Shown here in pieces: positions 11,995 through 23,189 of a DNA stretch of 64,000 nt. Position 1 is the stretch's first letter. Each line of letters begins with the position of its first letter. Under the pieces are notes generated by a model that was not told where the DNA came from, did no database searches, and worked only from the letters and a program-made list of their open reading frames with translations. The position numbers were made by a program, and so were the translations under genes. The stretch spans positions 1 to 64,000 of the forward strand of contig LGRX02014990.1 of assembly GCA_001247695.2 (NCBI GenBank), written 5' to 3'. This DNA is from Cymbomonas tetramitiformis (Eukaryota > Chlorophyta > Pyramimonadophyceae > Pyramimonadales > Pyramimonadaceae).

Positions 11995-13146
11995 TCTGAG
12001 TGAAGCCATCTCGAGCCTGAATGCCATGCTCCGGGAGAAAGCTGAAGCCGAAGCTGCGCTCACTTCCCGGCTTACCAAGACTCCGTCATCACGACCAATC
12101 TCTCCCTCAACACAGCCCCCACCTCGTGTCCAGCCAGAACATCGTGAGGACATTAGCGAGACTCGCGATGCGGGTTATAACGTTACAGTGCATGTATCAC
12201 CACTAAAAATGGGTGCCGATGAATCCAAGGGTAAACCAGCCACTCAACTCTCTGCTGCTCAGCAACCTCCGCAGCCTGTGCCGCACCGTGACCAAGCTCG
12301 TCCTGAAAAGGATTTGCCGGCAGCGGCAGCTGGTGCCAAAACGACGCTCACCGCACAGTCCCCGCATCCTGCAATGGATCACCCCATAAAAAGCGGCCGG
12401 GCGGCAACTGCGCACGCGATGTCATCGCACGTCATGCAGATGCTGCAGAAGCGCGCCCTCGCCGCCAGACTCGTGCTGCAGCAGGCCGGCACCTTGGGGA
12501 GTGTGAAATGCACCCTCCGCATCGGAGATGTGGAGATGGATCTGGGTTCACCTCGCGAAGCGGGGGCGGTCTTGAAACTGATTGGCTCATCGGGTGCAGA
12601 TTCGCCGCGCAGCGAGTGCGGTGACACAGCTTTACCTTCGCCCTCGGCACTGTCTGCTCCACCCACTGGTGCTGAGCAGGGGTTTGATTCAACAGCACAC
12701 GTGGCAGAACTATTGCCCTCGTCAAAAGCTCCACTACCACCAAAAATGCCACCGCCACCACCGCCGCCACCACCAATGTCAACACACAAACAATCACAAT
12801 CGCCGCCACCGCGCCACCACCACCACCGCCATCAGCGGGAACCCCCACATCAACAGTCTTGAGCAACAGCTCCACCTCCGCCACCTGCCTTAGCCCGCAC
12901 CGCACAAACGCAGGGGACATCGCCATCCTGCCCCAGGACCCCACCACCTCCCCACCACCTCCCCCACCACCACCAGGGGCAGGGGCAGGGACACCCACCG
13001 GGAATGGTGGTAGACCTGCTTCAGCACCCGCCAAGCCTTCAAGACCCGGCGGGCATCCGGTACCCAATAATGGCAGTGCTGCAGGACCTGCACCAGGTCT
13101 GCCTGCGGCTGGAAATCAAATTCGCCGTTCTCCAACGGCAATACGG
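11995..13146 (+). CDS. Exon of a proline-rich protein, with an in-frame TGA
   Basis: An acceptor (GAGCAG) at 11994 starts a frame opening with a helical segment (LSEAISSLNAMLREKAEAEA). It continues through a Pro/Ser-rich linker, a second helical block (HVMQMLQKRALAARLVLQQ) and polyproline runs to a TGA at 12860-12862. The same frame is then open again to a strong donor (TACGG|GTGAGT) at 13146, with another helical block near its end (VCLRLEIKFAVLQRQYG). The final phase fits the acceptor at 13392. The polyproline runs resemble those of profilin-binding (formin- or WASP-like) proteins, but no FH2 or WH2 domain is seen. Either a small intron removes the TGA or the allele is broken. An upstream start at 11966 is possible. 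Confidence 0.5.
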
Positions 13147-13392
13147 GTGAGTAGGCTACTGACATTATCAGCACCATCGATTGGTACACCTGGCATGCTC
13201 ATATCGTCAAATGTGCATAAAGTATGTGTTGCTTTGTTGCTTGCAATAAAGTCTGGTGCCGGTGCTGTCCGCGCCTTGCAAACACTTTTCATTAAAACAT
13301 AAAACGTCATTCCGTGTAATTGTGTGTATCGTTTATTGGGCATTTCTGTGCAGGTAGTATTCATTTTAATAAAATGCAGCGTGTGTGCCCAG
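13147..13392 (+). other. Intron of the proline-rich gene
   Basis: Starts GTGAGT and ends TGTGCCCAG. The exon on the left leaves two bases (GG) and the exon on the right supplies one (C), so the phase is kept. Confidence 0.55.
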
Positions 13393-13593
13393 CAATGCAG
13401 TGTGGGTGCCGGGTGATCCGTGGCAGGCCTATCAGCAATTCATGAAAGAAAGAACGCAAAATCTGAGTTCTCCGTCTTTGACGAGCTCACAAAAAAGTGC
13501 CGCGGTGCCAGCAGGAGGTATGCCGCCTACCTACAAGGGGCTTACTGCCACAAATACTGCATATTCTGACAAACGGGTGGGCGGAGATATTAA
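13393..13593 (+). CDS. Terminal exon, 5' part, split by a transposon
   Basis: This frame contains VWVPGDPWQAYQQFMKER and runs to a TTAA at 13590-13593. The foreign element then adds three codons and a stop at 13600. On the far side of the element the frame resumes at 14387 and runs to TAG at 14553-14555. Removing the element and one TTAA gives 369 continuous bases without a stop. Domain unrecognised. Confidence 0.6.
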
Positions 13594-14386
13594 CCTCTAA
13601 GCCGGTGATGGAACTTTTTTACTAAAATGTGTGTTTTGCATCAGCACCCGTAGTATCTCCATATTATAAACAATGTTTATGTGCGTCGAGTATGTTGTTA
13701 GGACCCATCAGACCTACGTTTTAAACTATTGTATACGTATATACTACGCATATATCGCTTAATATATCACAATATCCAACCAATTTTCGGGATCTCAAAC
13801 CACTTTATCACTCAAATACCCGTCCAAAGGTGGACATGGGTCGTATATGCATCATAAAATACTTCACTATGTCAGCCATAAATGATATCGCATCATGCCG
13901 ACCATCCCAGATGGCATATATATATGCATACAATGCCCGTTTTCTGACAAAATTGCCAAAAGAAAACAAAAAACATTAGTTTTTCAATGTTTTCCATACT
14001 TAAGCAATATTTTGGTGATTTTCCACATATGAGCGAGTATATATATCGCCCGACCCCTATATACCGGTTCACAATGATCAGATATGACATTCCTCGGACA
14101 TACGTAGTCACGCCAGTGCATACCGATGCCCGAGTCGCATCACACGTGCACATTTTAGTTCATTTTGGCCCAAAACGAGCCCCCCAAAAAGGGTTATTGT
14201 CACCTCACCTTGGGTTGGACATGGCAAGCGTATATAGATATAATATGCTTGCTTGCCGAAAGCCATGGACATACAGAAAGCCATGAAAGAAAGAACGCAA
14301 AGATATATGCCTACACCGACGTGTTGAAGCAAACGAACCAAAGCACGTTTGCTTGGTATACAAACGAGCACCGGCTTAGGGGTTAA
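13590..14386. mobile_element. piggyBac-like non-autonomous element (copy 1)
   Basis: The left end reads TTAACCTCTAAGCCGG and the right end CCGGCTTAGGGGTTAA, near-perfect inverted repeats bounded by TTAA on both sides. TTAA target duplications and C-rich termini are the signature of piggyBac-type elements. The 789 bp interior has no transposase, so it would need one supplied elsewhere. It shares AATGTTTTCCATACTTAAG with the second copy at 31887-32721. It interrupts a coding exon. Confidence 0.75.
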
Positions 14387-14555
14387 AGCACGTGTCGATT
14401 ACTATTGGTATGATATAATACTGGATAATACTGCTAATAGATTCAAATTTACAAATAATGACCGACAATTACTTCTAAGAGAACATGCTCGTGCTCGGAA
14501 AAAAGCCGAGCGCTTTAAATTTTTGAAAGCACGATTTAATAAGTCTTTCAAATAG
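14387..14555 (+). CDS. Terminal exon, 3' part, after the transposon
   Basis: The frame is open from the right TTAA to TAG at 14553-14555. It encodes a lysine/arginine-rich, probably helical C-terminus (contains LLLREHARARKKAERFKFLK). It is in frame with 13393-13593 once one TTAA and the element are removed. A basic, coiled tail could bind nucleic acid or a partner protein, but that is a guess. Confidence 0.55.
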
Positions 14556-16766
14556 GGATGATATTTTCCACATTTGATTGATGATGGGTTCATCCTGTTT
14601 GTTATTTGTTACATTTTATTGGATGCATTTTTGAACCGTGAGGGCGGAACTCTTTTATATTTTTGACACCTTTGATTTCACTGTGTCCCTAGGTCATTTA
14701 TATATATTTTTCACACACGATATATTTTTAAGACATACCAACCACCCACCCGAAATTGATATATTATGGGTGGGTGGGTTTTGGGATTTTTGCTGACTTT
14801 CGCTTTGATTTCTGATTGGATGATCTTGTTTCTGAATTTTGAATGGAACCCACTGTTTAGAAGAAAAAAAAATCCCATTTCTGAATTGGACCATTGCCAC
14901 TGTCTGAGGGTGGTGGGTGACCCCACTTTGTGCAGTATAGACAGTATTTCTTTTGCATTTACTGTGGGATGAACTGAGTTCGGGATAGGATGACACTTGT
15001 CATGTTTGTCACATTGGATGACATTGGATTCAGCGTTCCGACTTTTGATCTTGTGATAAGATCTTGTCCGAAATGAGTCAGCTTTGATTGCATTACACCT
15101 GTTTATTTCCTAAAGGATATGTGCAACTATTTTGGGTGTGTGGAAACTGTTCATTTTCACTTTTGCAAACGTTCAGTAAGCGTACTACCAGCGTCCCATG
15201 TGCTGGTCAGATTTGCATCTGAACAGTTTTTCATATATTTTGACATTATAAATATAGTTCAGTTTACATCTTTTGGTTGAATATATGTATATATGCTTAT
15301 TTGTGTGCTTGATCGCTTGGGGACTCTGTGAGCATTTTATATCAAGGGTGTCTACATACAGGTGTGCCCACCTATCATTTGTGGAAATTAACAGGATATC
15401 ATCTCTCCATGTTTGTGTTTAGTTGAATTTCTATATATTTCATCCCCCCGCGGTGGTTGATAACGTCCTGATTTTCAGGGCCCAATTTTGGGTGCCCCTG
15501 CTTCACGTTGCGTGCCCGTAAGTACCGTGACAGGGTGTATACAAAACCGTATGATATCAGCAGGTTAGTAGTGTGAGTAATATTGTTGTGTGTGTGTGTG
15601 ACGTGTGACGTGTGATGTGTGACGTGGCGGGGATGGGGGGGATAAGAATTAATACAAGTTGCATTACTGTGTGCAGCTGTGTCGAGCTCCTGCACAACAC
15701 ACCCTCATGCATTGTGATTATGTTGAATGTATATTATTTTGCTTATGTCTGGCGTCACTGCGCATTCTCTACCGCCCACACCTGCTCACTGTGCTTGCCA
15801 ACTCACCGCCAGTTTAGCCAGGGTCAATCATTGGATGAGGTCAGATATATTGTGGTGTGTTGTATATCTGCTCTGGCAGCCTGGGCAAAGCCCAGTCCAA
15901 GCAATGCAATCATTGCACAGCAATAGTCATCAATATGTTGTTGAAATGCTACTCGTGCGCGCTGCCACAGAGTATGTACTCTATCTTCACGATATTACAT
16001 CACTCTAAAAATACCACCACACCAAATACAAATGTATTGACATGACACCATTTTTTATATGTTCAAGCTATATTATGCACATCCATAGGGTAGTATTTTC
16101 CAGAATTATAGAGTTCTGTGATGGAAGCACAAAACTTTTTTATCAGACAATTGATATCTCATCATCAGGAGCATAAGTGCAAATGGACAACTGTAGATTG
16201 CACCAGCAGGAAATCGTTGTCTTGCTCCTACCGCAGAACGTGTTGTCACCATATTCCCTCTACTGGTTCTGAGCGCTGACAAAATTGCACAAGCTCACGG
16301 GCTTTCATTAAATCCCCGGAATATTGGGAGTCTCCAGGCCTCTATCAATCCCTGAGCAAGCCACGCACAGTTCACCACACGACTTCCTACAGCATGTTTC
16401 TGTATATATGACAATGGGTGGGTTGGAGGGGCATGCATCCGCCCGCTGATACATCCCGTGCATCGATGGCTCTTGGCAGGATTTGTCACTGATATTGCTT
16501 GCAGATGAGACTTGTTCTGTCTTTGCAATGGTGGGTGTGCCATGTGGCTTGCAACTTTGATAGGTTGAAATGCCACAATTATCATCCCCTCAGAGTGTCC
16601 CGACATCGATTTGACCTGGCACAACAAACGAACGGTACATGCAGCAGTGAGTATGTATCACACACAGACTGCGCACTATATAAGACACATGGTAAATACA
16701 TGCAAAACACGTTGATCTTGTTTATCGACTCCGAGGTATGCGTGTCGCTGGTGTGCGTACCTCCAG
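14556..16766. other. AT-rich non-coding stretch
   Basis: No exon with two good splice sites was found. It holds one dispersed element (15441-15542), (TG)n near 15590 and an imperfect GTGACGTGTGAC run at about 15598-15625. Confidence 0.4.
15441..15542 (-). repeat. Short dispersed element, copy 2
   Basis: Same ordered blocks as the element at 4722 (minus strand): TATACACCCTGTCACGG, ACGGGCACGCAACGTGAA, CAGGGGCACCC, GGGCCCTGAAAATCAGGACG and ACCACCGCGGGGGG. It is about 100 bp long. Confidence 0.75.
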
Positions 16767-16864
16767 ATGTGAAAGGGGAGCTCATGGCTAAATCTCCGTA
16801 CATCGCTCAAATCAATGCTGACGTGGAGAAATATGGTTCAAGTATCGAGTCGTGGATTGAGAAG
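16767..16864 (+). CDS. Exon of an unrecognised helical protein (gene B)
   Basis: An acceptor TACCTCCAG precedes an open frame of two bases plus 32 codons that ends at GAGAAG|GTGGAG. The peptide contains ELMAKSPYIAQINADVEKY, a helical segment that loosely recalls dynein heavy-chain stem sequences, though I could not establish that. It ends in phase 0, matching the exon at 20487; the intervening 3.6 kb intron is filled by the nested repeat block. Confidence 0.55.
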
Positions 16865-18661
16865 GTGGAGCCACCATCAATAGTCACATGCAGTCATGCA
16901 CATGCATGTATCAGTTGGCATGAACAATATTAGAAACAATGATGTGTGTGTGTGTGTGTCGTGGGACTGTTTGACATACCAAGCTGGATTNNNNNNNNNN
17001 NNNNNNNNNNCCACTCCCCGATATATCACTTGTCTATGACCCAACCTACCTTAGGGCACCGATCGCACGCCCTGGCATGCTCATACGGCACTGCCATACT
17101 CGACAACCTAGAATCTATCCCCGAACTTTCCCGATCGATTTCGGCCGCCTACCACCGCATCCAAGTTAGGGTTTCGGCTGCGACACCTCGTTGGCGGACT
17201 AAATCGACTTCAACTGACCCACCGCCTTGTATACAACTTGCATACGACATATTCTGTCTTACTTTAAGTTCGCTTGCACTCCCATGCTCATCCGCCATCA
17301 ACTCTCCACCCCCCCTTTGCCCTATCGTGATTCAGCGAATAGCTCAGTGGCGCCTGTCAGCCCCGCAGGGCGGCTCCGTATTTATGGCCACCTCCCGTCA
17401 CCAAATCGAGCAGCGGACCTCGGATTCGAATTCAGCGCGAAAGTCTACCCATACTACCACCCCTCACTTCTCAGCCTAAGCCCGCCATCGAAATTTCGCA
17501 GTTTGGGTACTCACGAATACCCTGGAATCCCCGCCCAAGGCGCAACGCACCAATTGACGGCCCAAATCGACTTCACCACAACCACTCCCCGATATATCAC
17601 TTGTCTATGACCCAACCTACCTTAGGGTACCGATCGCACGCCCTGGCATGCTCATACGGCACTGCCATACTCGACAACCTAGAATCTATCCCCGAACTTT
17701 CCCGATCGATTTCGGCCGCCTACCACCGCAAGTTAGGGTTTCGGCTGCGACACCTCGCTGGCGGACTAAATCGACTTCAACTGACCCACCGCCTTGTATA
17801 CAACTTGCATACGACCTATTCTGTCTTACTTTAAGTTCGCTTGCACTCCCATGCTCATCCGCCATCAACTCTCCACCCCCCCTTTGCCCCCCCGTGATTC
17901 AGCGAATAGCTCAGTGGCGCCTGGCAGCCCCGCAGGGCGGCTCCGTATTTATGGCCACCTCCCGTCACCAAATCGAGCAGCGGACCTCGGATTCGAATTC
18001 AGCGCGAAATTCTACCCCTACTACCACCCCTCACTTCTCAGCCTAGGCCCGCCATCGAAATTTCACAGTTTGGGTACTCACGAATAACCTGGAATCCCCG
18101 CCCAAGGCGCAACGCACCAATTGACGGCCCAAATCGACTTCACCACAACCACTCCCCGATATATCACTTGTCTATGACCCAACCTACCTTAGGGCACCGA
18201 TCGCACGCCCTGGCATGCTCATACGGCACTGCCATACTCGACAACCTAGAATCTATCCCCGAACTTTCCCGATCGATTTCGGCCGCCTACCACCGCATCC
18301 AAGTTAGGGTTTCGGCTGCGACACCTCGTTGGCGGACTAAATCGACTTCAACTGACCCACCGCCTTGTATACAACTTGCATACGATATATTCTGTCTTAC
18401 ATTAAGTTCGCTTGCACTCCCATGCTCATCCGCCATCAACTCTCCACCCCCCCTTTGCCCCACCGTGATTCAGCGAATAGCTCAGTGGCGCCTGTCAGCC
18501 CCGCAGGGCGGCTCCGTATTTATGGCCACCTCCTGTCACCAAATCGAGCAGCGGACCTCGGATTCAAATTCAGCGCGAAATTCTACCCCTACTACCACCC
18601 CTCACTTCTCAGCCTAGGCCCGCCATCGAAATTTTGCAGTTTGGGTACCTTCAATGGTCAA

Positions 18662-19090
18662 CAAGCTGGATTTCCCTGCCTCGCCCGTTGCGCTCCCCCA
18701 GCCCCCACCCCATTTCCACATGGTCACTGCATCGGATGGCCAAACGGGACTTGATATTCGGGTGTCTCGCACACTCAAATCACAAAATATGTTGGCCCCA
18801 TGCTTTGCCATCCAGCCTTGTACAGTAGCGCCCCTCAGGCGGGCACCCAAGAGGTAGCGATTTTTCACACCCACCCCACCAACCCCCCCCACGAAGCTCA
18901 GTTGGTTCACACCACTTGGATGACCAAATCGACTTCAACTCACCTACCACCTTGTATGCACGACGTACATGACCCAATCTACCTCTGGGTACCGACCATA
19001 TGCCCCATCATGGCCGTATGCGACCACACCACACCCCCTTCCACGGGGTATAGGCTTCTCCATCAAATGATGGAGAGGATATCCAGCTTG
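18662..19090. mobile_element. B element, copy 1
   Basis: Terminal inverted repeats CAAGCTGGAT/ATCCAGCTTG. On its right it joins A-unit sequence (ATACCCTGGAATCCCCG) that is continuous in the uninterrupted A copy at 17518. Its left flank differs from the other A units, so that junction was rearranged. No transposase. Confidence 0.7.
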
Positions 19091-19671
19091 ATACCCTGGA
19101 ATCCCCGCCCAAGGCGCAACGCACCAATTGACGGGCCAAATCGACTTCACCACAACCACTCCCCGATATATCACTTGTCTATGACCCAACCTACCTTAGG
19201 GTACCGATCGCACGCCCTGGCATGCTCATACGGCACTGCCATACTCGACAACCTAGAATCTATCCCCGAACTTTCCCGATCGATTTCGGCCGCCTACCAC
19301 CGCAAGTTAGGGTTTCGGCTGCGACACCTCGTTGGCGGACTAAATCGACTTCAACTGACCCACCGCCTTGTATACAACTTGCACACGATATATTCTGTCT
19401 TACTTTAAGTTCGCTTGCACTCCCATGCTCATCCGCCATCAACTCTCCACCCCCCCTTTGCCTCACCGTGATTCAGCGAATAGCTCAGTGGCGCCTGCCA
19501 GCCCCGCAGGGCGGCTCCGTATTTATGGCCACCTCCCGTCACCAAATCGAGCAGCGGACCTCGGATTCGGATTCAGCGCGAGGTTCTACCCATACTACCG
19601 CCCCTCACTTCTCAGCCTAAGCCCGCCATCGAAATTTCGCAGTTTGGGTACTCACGAATAACAAGCTGGAT

Positions 19672-20106
19672 TTCCCTTATTTTCGCCCCCCCTCGTTGCG
19701 CCTCCCCCCTCCAGCCCCCACCCCATTTCCACATGGTCACTGCATCGGATGGCCAAACGGACTTGATATTCGTGTTCCGCACACTCAAATCACAAAAATA
19801 TGTTGGCCCCATGCTTTGCCATCCAGCCTTGGTGGTTGGGTAGCGCCCCCTCAGGCGTGCACCCAAGAGGTAGCGATTTTTCACACCCACCCCACCAACC
19901 CCCCCCACGAAGCTCAGTTGGTTCACACCACTTGGATGACCAAATCGACTTCAACTCACCTACCACCTTGTATGCACGACGTACATGACCCAATCTACCT
20001 CTGGGTACCGACCATATGCCCCATCATGGCCGTATGCGACCACACCACACCGCCTTCCACGGGGTATAGGCTTCTCCATCAAATGATGGAGAGGATATCC
20101 AGCTTG
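19672..20106. mobile_element. B element, copy 2
   Basis: Inserted after ACTCACGAATA in the fourth A unit. ATA is repeated after the right terminus, whereas the empty site in the first A unit reads CGAATACCCTGG. This gives a 3 bp ATA duplication and inverted termini CAAGCTGGAT/ATCCAGCTTG. A start-only fragment is at 31102. Confidence 0.75.
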
Positions 20107-20486
20107 ATACCTGATTCATGTGTCGGCAGCAGTATCTAAGCAGTGTCTATCCGACTGTCAGATGCCGCCTCTGTGTTCATGGTACACACAACAAGTGTGT
20201 TGTGGGAAGCCAGGGTTGATGTTTAATTCTAATCATTCATTGACAGTGATAGCGGGTCTCGCTGACTCGGCACGAAGCAAGGTCCAGTCTGATCTGCTAT
20301 CGTGCATGTGTTCTGGTCACTCACTGACACTCTGCCCAGAGCCCCAGATGTTCCCTGCGCGTCACACTGCTTAGTGACACAAACATCGCGTATGGCGATG
20401 TCGTGAAGTTATGATGGGACGGATACCTGTTATGTTAGCAGGCTGGGCAGCCGGTGAAGATGGTTGCGTGTTGTTGAAGGGTGCAG

Positions 20487-20612
20487 ATTAAACGGTTTGC
20501 GTGCAACAATGCAAGCCAAGCGGACCGCGTTCTGAAGGAGCTGGATAATATGCTGTCCATGCTGAGCGACGAGCGGGCTGTGTTGAAAAACTTTGATTGG
20601 CCAGAATCTAAG
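20487..20612 (+). CDS. Exon of an unrecognised helical protein (gene B)
   Basis: An acceptor GGGTGCAG is followed by 42 codons in phase 0 at both ends and the donor AAG|GTGAAG. The peptide is a clear helical/coiled segment (contains ASQADRVLKELDNMLSML) ending FDWPESK. The pattern of a leucine-rich helix pair, then FD-W-P, then another helix resembles dynein-stem helical bundles, but this rests on memory of the pattern, not on an alignment. It joins in phase to 21294. Confidence 0.65.
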
Positions 20613-21293
20613 GTGAAGAATTGTGATATGTGCCGGATGGCCACCCACAGGCTCTGAATACTGGCACTCATGAGCTGCTGACAGGCGCGTGCATATAGTT
20701 ATATAGTATACTAATAGCATGCATGCCATGTGCATGACCATTTCTACTTTACATGCAACCGTGAATATCAACGCATGATGTTGACTGGACCCGTTGCCGT
20801 CATGCCGCATGCAATAATCAAATATTGACGCGTTGCTGCATAATCGCGCAGGCTATGTAGATATATTCGTTGCTTGATTATCTTCTGATCCTATTTGATG
20901 ATAATCTGGGCACCGATCACCGGAGGAATTAAAAAATGATTGGTCAGTATGCATGTTGGCATTATTAGTAAACTGCAAAATAAATGATATTTGATGCTGA
21001 TAGGGTGGAACTAAGATATCTGGTATAAAATCAATGCCATCATTTTCATTGTGAATGCCCAGTGAAGAACGTATGTGCTTCAAACCATTTATACCAATGG
21101 ATGAAATAAATCTTGAATAAATAAATTTTAAATGTTGATACACCATCATGAGTTCACGTCCTGCGCCGCTTTGCTGACAATGGGCGCTCGGTGTGGTGTC
21201 TGCTGGGGATAAATACTATTGATGTGCTGTTCATATCGTGAAAAACCACTATTTGTTTGGACGCTGTTGTTCGGGGACGTTCGTTGTTATCAG

Positions 21294-21329
21294 TGTGATG
21301 CGATGAGAGAGGCCGCCGCATTGCACGAG
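21294..21329 (+). CDS. 36 bp microexon (gene B)
   Basis: An acceptor TTATCAG and a strong donor GAG|GTAAGC flank exactly 12 codons (CDAMREAAALHE), phase 0 at both ends. It fits between the exons at 20487 and 22086 and continues the same helical character. Confidence 0.5.
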
Positions 21330-22085
21330 GTAAGCAGCTTCGTCAACAACACACAATTGAAAAGTGTCAAGAACAGTAATACGCTATAAAATGTCAGCAT
21401 ACAATTTAATAATTCGGCTTCTAAAACTCAAGCAGCATCTTTTTTAAGGTTTTAGGGTTTATGGTTTTTAGGGTTTATATATGCCTCCCGAATATTCATT
21501 GTTATCATGGGCAAATATATGTGCATACATGCCATGCCAGCCGCTGGCTGGTTGTTGCGCTAGTGTACTCTGCATGGCTGTTGTGATCTGTGAACTGATG
21601 GTGGAAATGTCTGTTGGGTAGATGGGGGTCAATAACCATATCCTAGCGACACCCCACCCACCCCCACCCCCACCCCCTGGACCCCCACATAGTTGAAATT
21701 CCATAGCACGCGCTTAGTGCCAATGATGCCAAAGCCTTAGTAAGTAGTCCAGCACATGGAGTTTCGAACATGAGAAACATATTGGAGAGGCATATCACGT
21801 AGACATGTTGTTAGTACAACACTGCTCAACATGACACCAATTTTTGCAACATTGTGGGATGATGTCACACTCGAGTAACACACAAATTGTGCACATGGGC
21901 CGCGGAAAAAATTGCATTTAGGCAGGCATTATTCCTCTTTGTCACCAAAGTCAGAGGATGACAACGGTGCCAGATTATTGATTCAAACTAGTATTTGATT
22001 ATGAAAGTTATTGACAAAAGTAAATAAATATATCATGGGTATCCCACAAATTATTGTTTGATGTATAAACTATCTACTGCTGCAG
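21330..22085 (+). other. Intron with a telomere-like tract
   Basis: Contains TTTTAGGGTTTATGGTTTTTAGGGTTTA-type sequence around 21448-21478 and a C-rich CCCACCCCCACCCCC run near 21655. No other feature is seen. Confidence 0.5.
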
Positions 22086-22359
22086 GAGCTGGTAACGATG
22101 AAAAGTCAGCTGACGGAATGGGACAATCTGTACGATGACAATAGCGGCGAGGGGCGGCTCCGCCGAATACTCGGGCCGAGAGGCGATGCCATTCACACAC
22201 AGCGCGAGTCCTTTGTTAGTAAAGGGGCCGTCTTTGACCTCCTAGTGGAGGTTCAAAGTAAAAGCATGCGCCGGATTGCGATGGCTTTGAACGACCACGC
22301 CGAGCAGCACCTCCAGCGAATTAAACCGCGTGTGGAAGAGCTTCAACGCCAGGAAGACG
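22086..22359 (+). CDS. Largest exon of gene B, coiled-coil-like
   Basis: An acceptor CTGCTGCAG and donor GACG|GTAAGA bound 274 bases. The frame opens with a charged helix (ELVTMKSQLTEWDNLYDD) and later carries a second long helical block (SMRRIAMALNDHAEQHLQRI). It ends in phase 1, and the next exon supplies the two bases needed. Function not recognised; the fold is predicted all-helical. Confidence 0.7.
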
Positions 22360-22645
22360 GTAAGACGGCAACTCGCACCATAAGTCAATGACAACTATTC
22401 GTAATGTTATGCACACCTACAGTATGTGGGTTTCACGCTGTGAATTGCTTCGTCGTGTGTGGCCTTGTATGCTGCCCTGTTGCGCCGGGACACGCGTCGT
22501 GATTGTCAAGGTCTGATTTAACTATCGGATGCCTATTTTGCGTGTTACAGATTGCACAATGCGTGGTGGTAAGCGCAGCGTGAATATTATAACAGCTATT
22601 TGTAATGTTATGCTATTTCATAGTATAGGTGTGTGCGTGTGCGCG

Positions 22646-22720
22646 CATGCTTAGCATGCGTACTTAGCATGCGTGCTTAGCATGCGTGCTTAGTGCGTGC
22701 TTAGCATGCGTGCTTAGTGT
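22646..22720. repeat. Short tandem repeat of TTAGCATGCGTGC
   Basis: Five or six imperfect 13-15 bp units around the palindromic core GCATGC. Confidence 0.85.
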
Positions 22721-23130
22721 GTAACCGGGTACATATCGGTGCATGCATGTGTGAGTTGCACATCAAGTCACCAGCGACTAACACTCGCCACACACGTACC
22801 AACATGAATATATAAAAATATATATCTGCCTCACATATGGTGATGGTGTATATACAATATAATATGGTGTATATAAAAATATGTTTTTTGTATATAAAAA
22901 TATATATCTGCCTCACACATGTCTGCCTCAGACATCGCCATCCACATTGCCAATACACACAGAGTATAGAAAAGTTGTCTGCAGCAAACTATGATGCTGA
23001 CATGACGTTTCAGGATATTATACACCAAATAATGATATTATTACATCATTTCTTGGGATTTGGTTGCTGATTGGCACTGTGCACGATATGGTGTGAGGAT
23101 ACGGTTGTGCCCTCTTTTATTTCACTGCAG

Positions 23131-23189
23131 GACTCAAGTCCAAGTTCACTAACCATCGAATCGGCTTCGACTTTAAGGATCTGCAACAG
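23131..23189 (+). CDS. Small exon of gene B
   Basis: A textbook acceptor (TTTTATTTCACTGCAG) precedes two completing bases plus 19 codons (contains KSKFTNHRIGFDFKDLQQ), then the donor CAG|GTTCGC. It is phase-compatible with 22086-22359. I could not find the following exon with confidence. Confidence 0.55.

Larger units (their letters stand above)
16976..20109. mobile_element. Nested repeat/transposon block with ATA-flanked inverted termini
   Basis: The block starts ATA-C-CAAGCTGGATT at 16976 and ends ATCCAGCTTG-ATA at 20109. It contains four copies of a ~570 bp unit (A; starts 17011, 17582, 18149 and 19156) and two copies of a ~430 bp unit (B; 18662-19090 and 19672-20106). B is bounded by CAAGCTGGAT and ATCCAGCTTG. 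A 20 bp gap lies at the left end. Open frames inside are repeat translations, not genes. Confidence 0.8.

Noticed and set aside
16946..20139. Plus-strand frames of 100-200 codons
   Set aside because: Each is a translation of the A or B repeat units; different copies are open in different frames.
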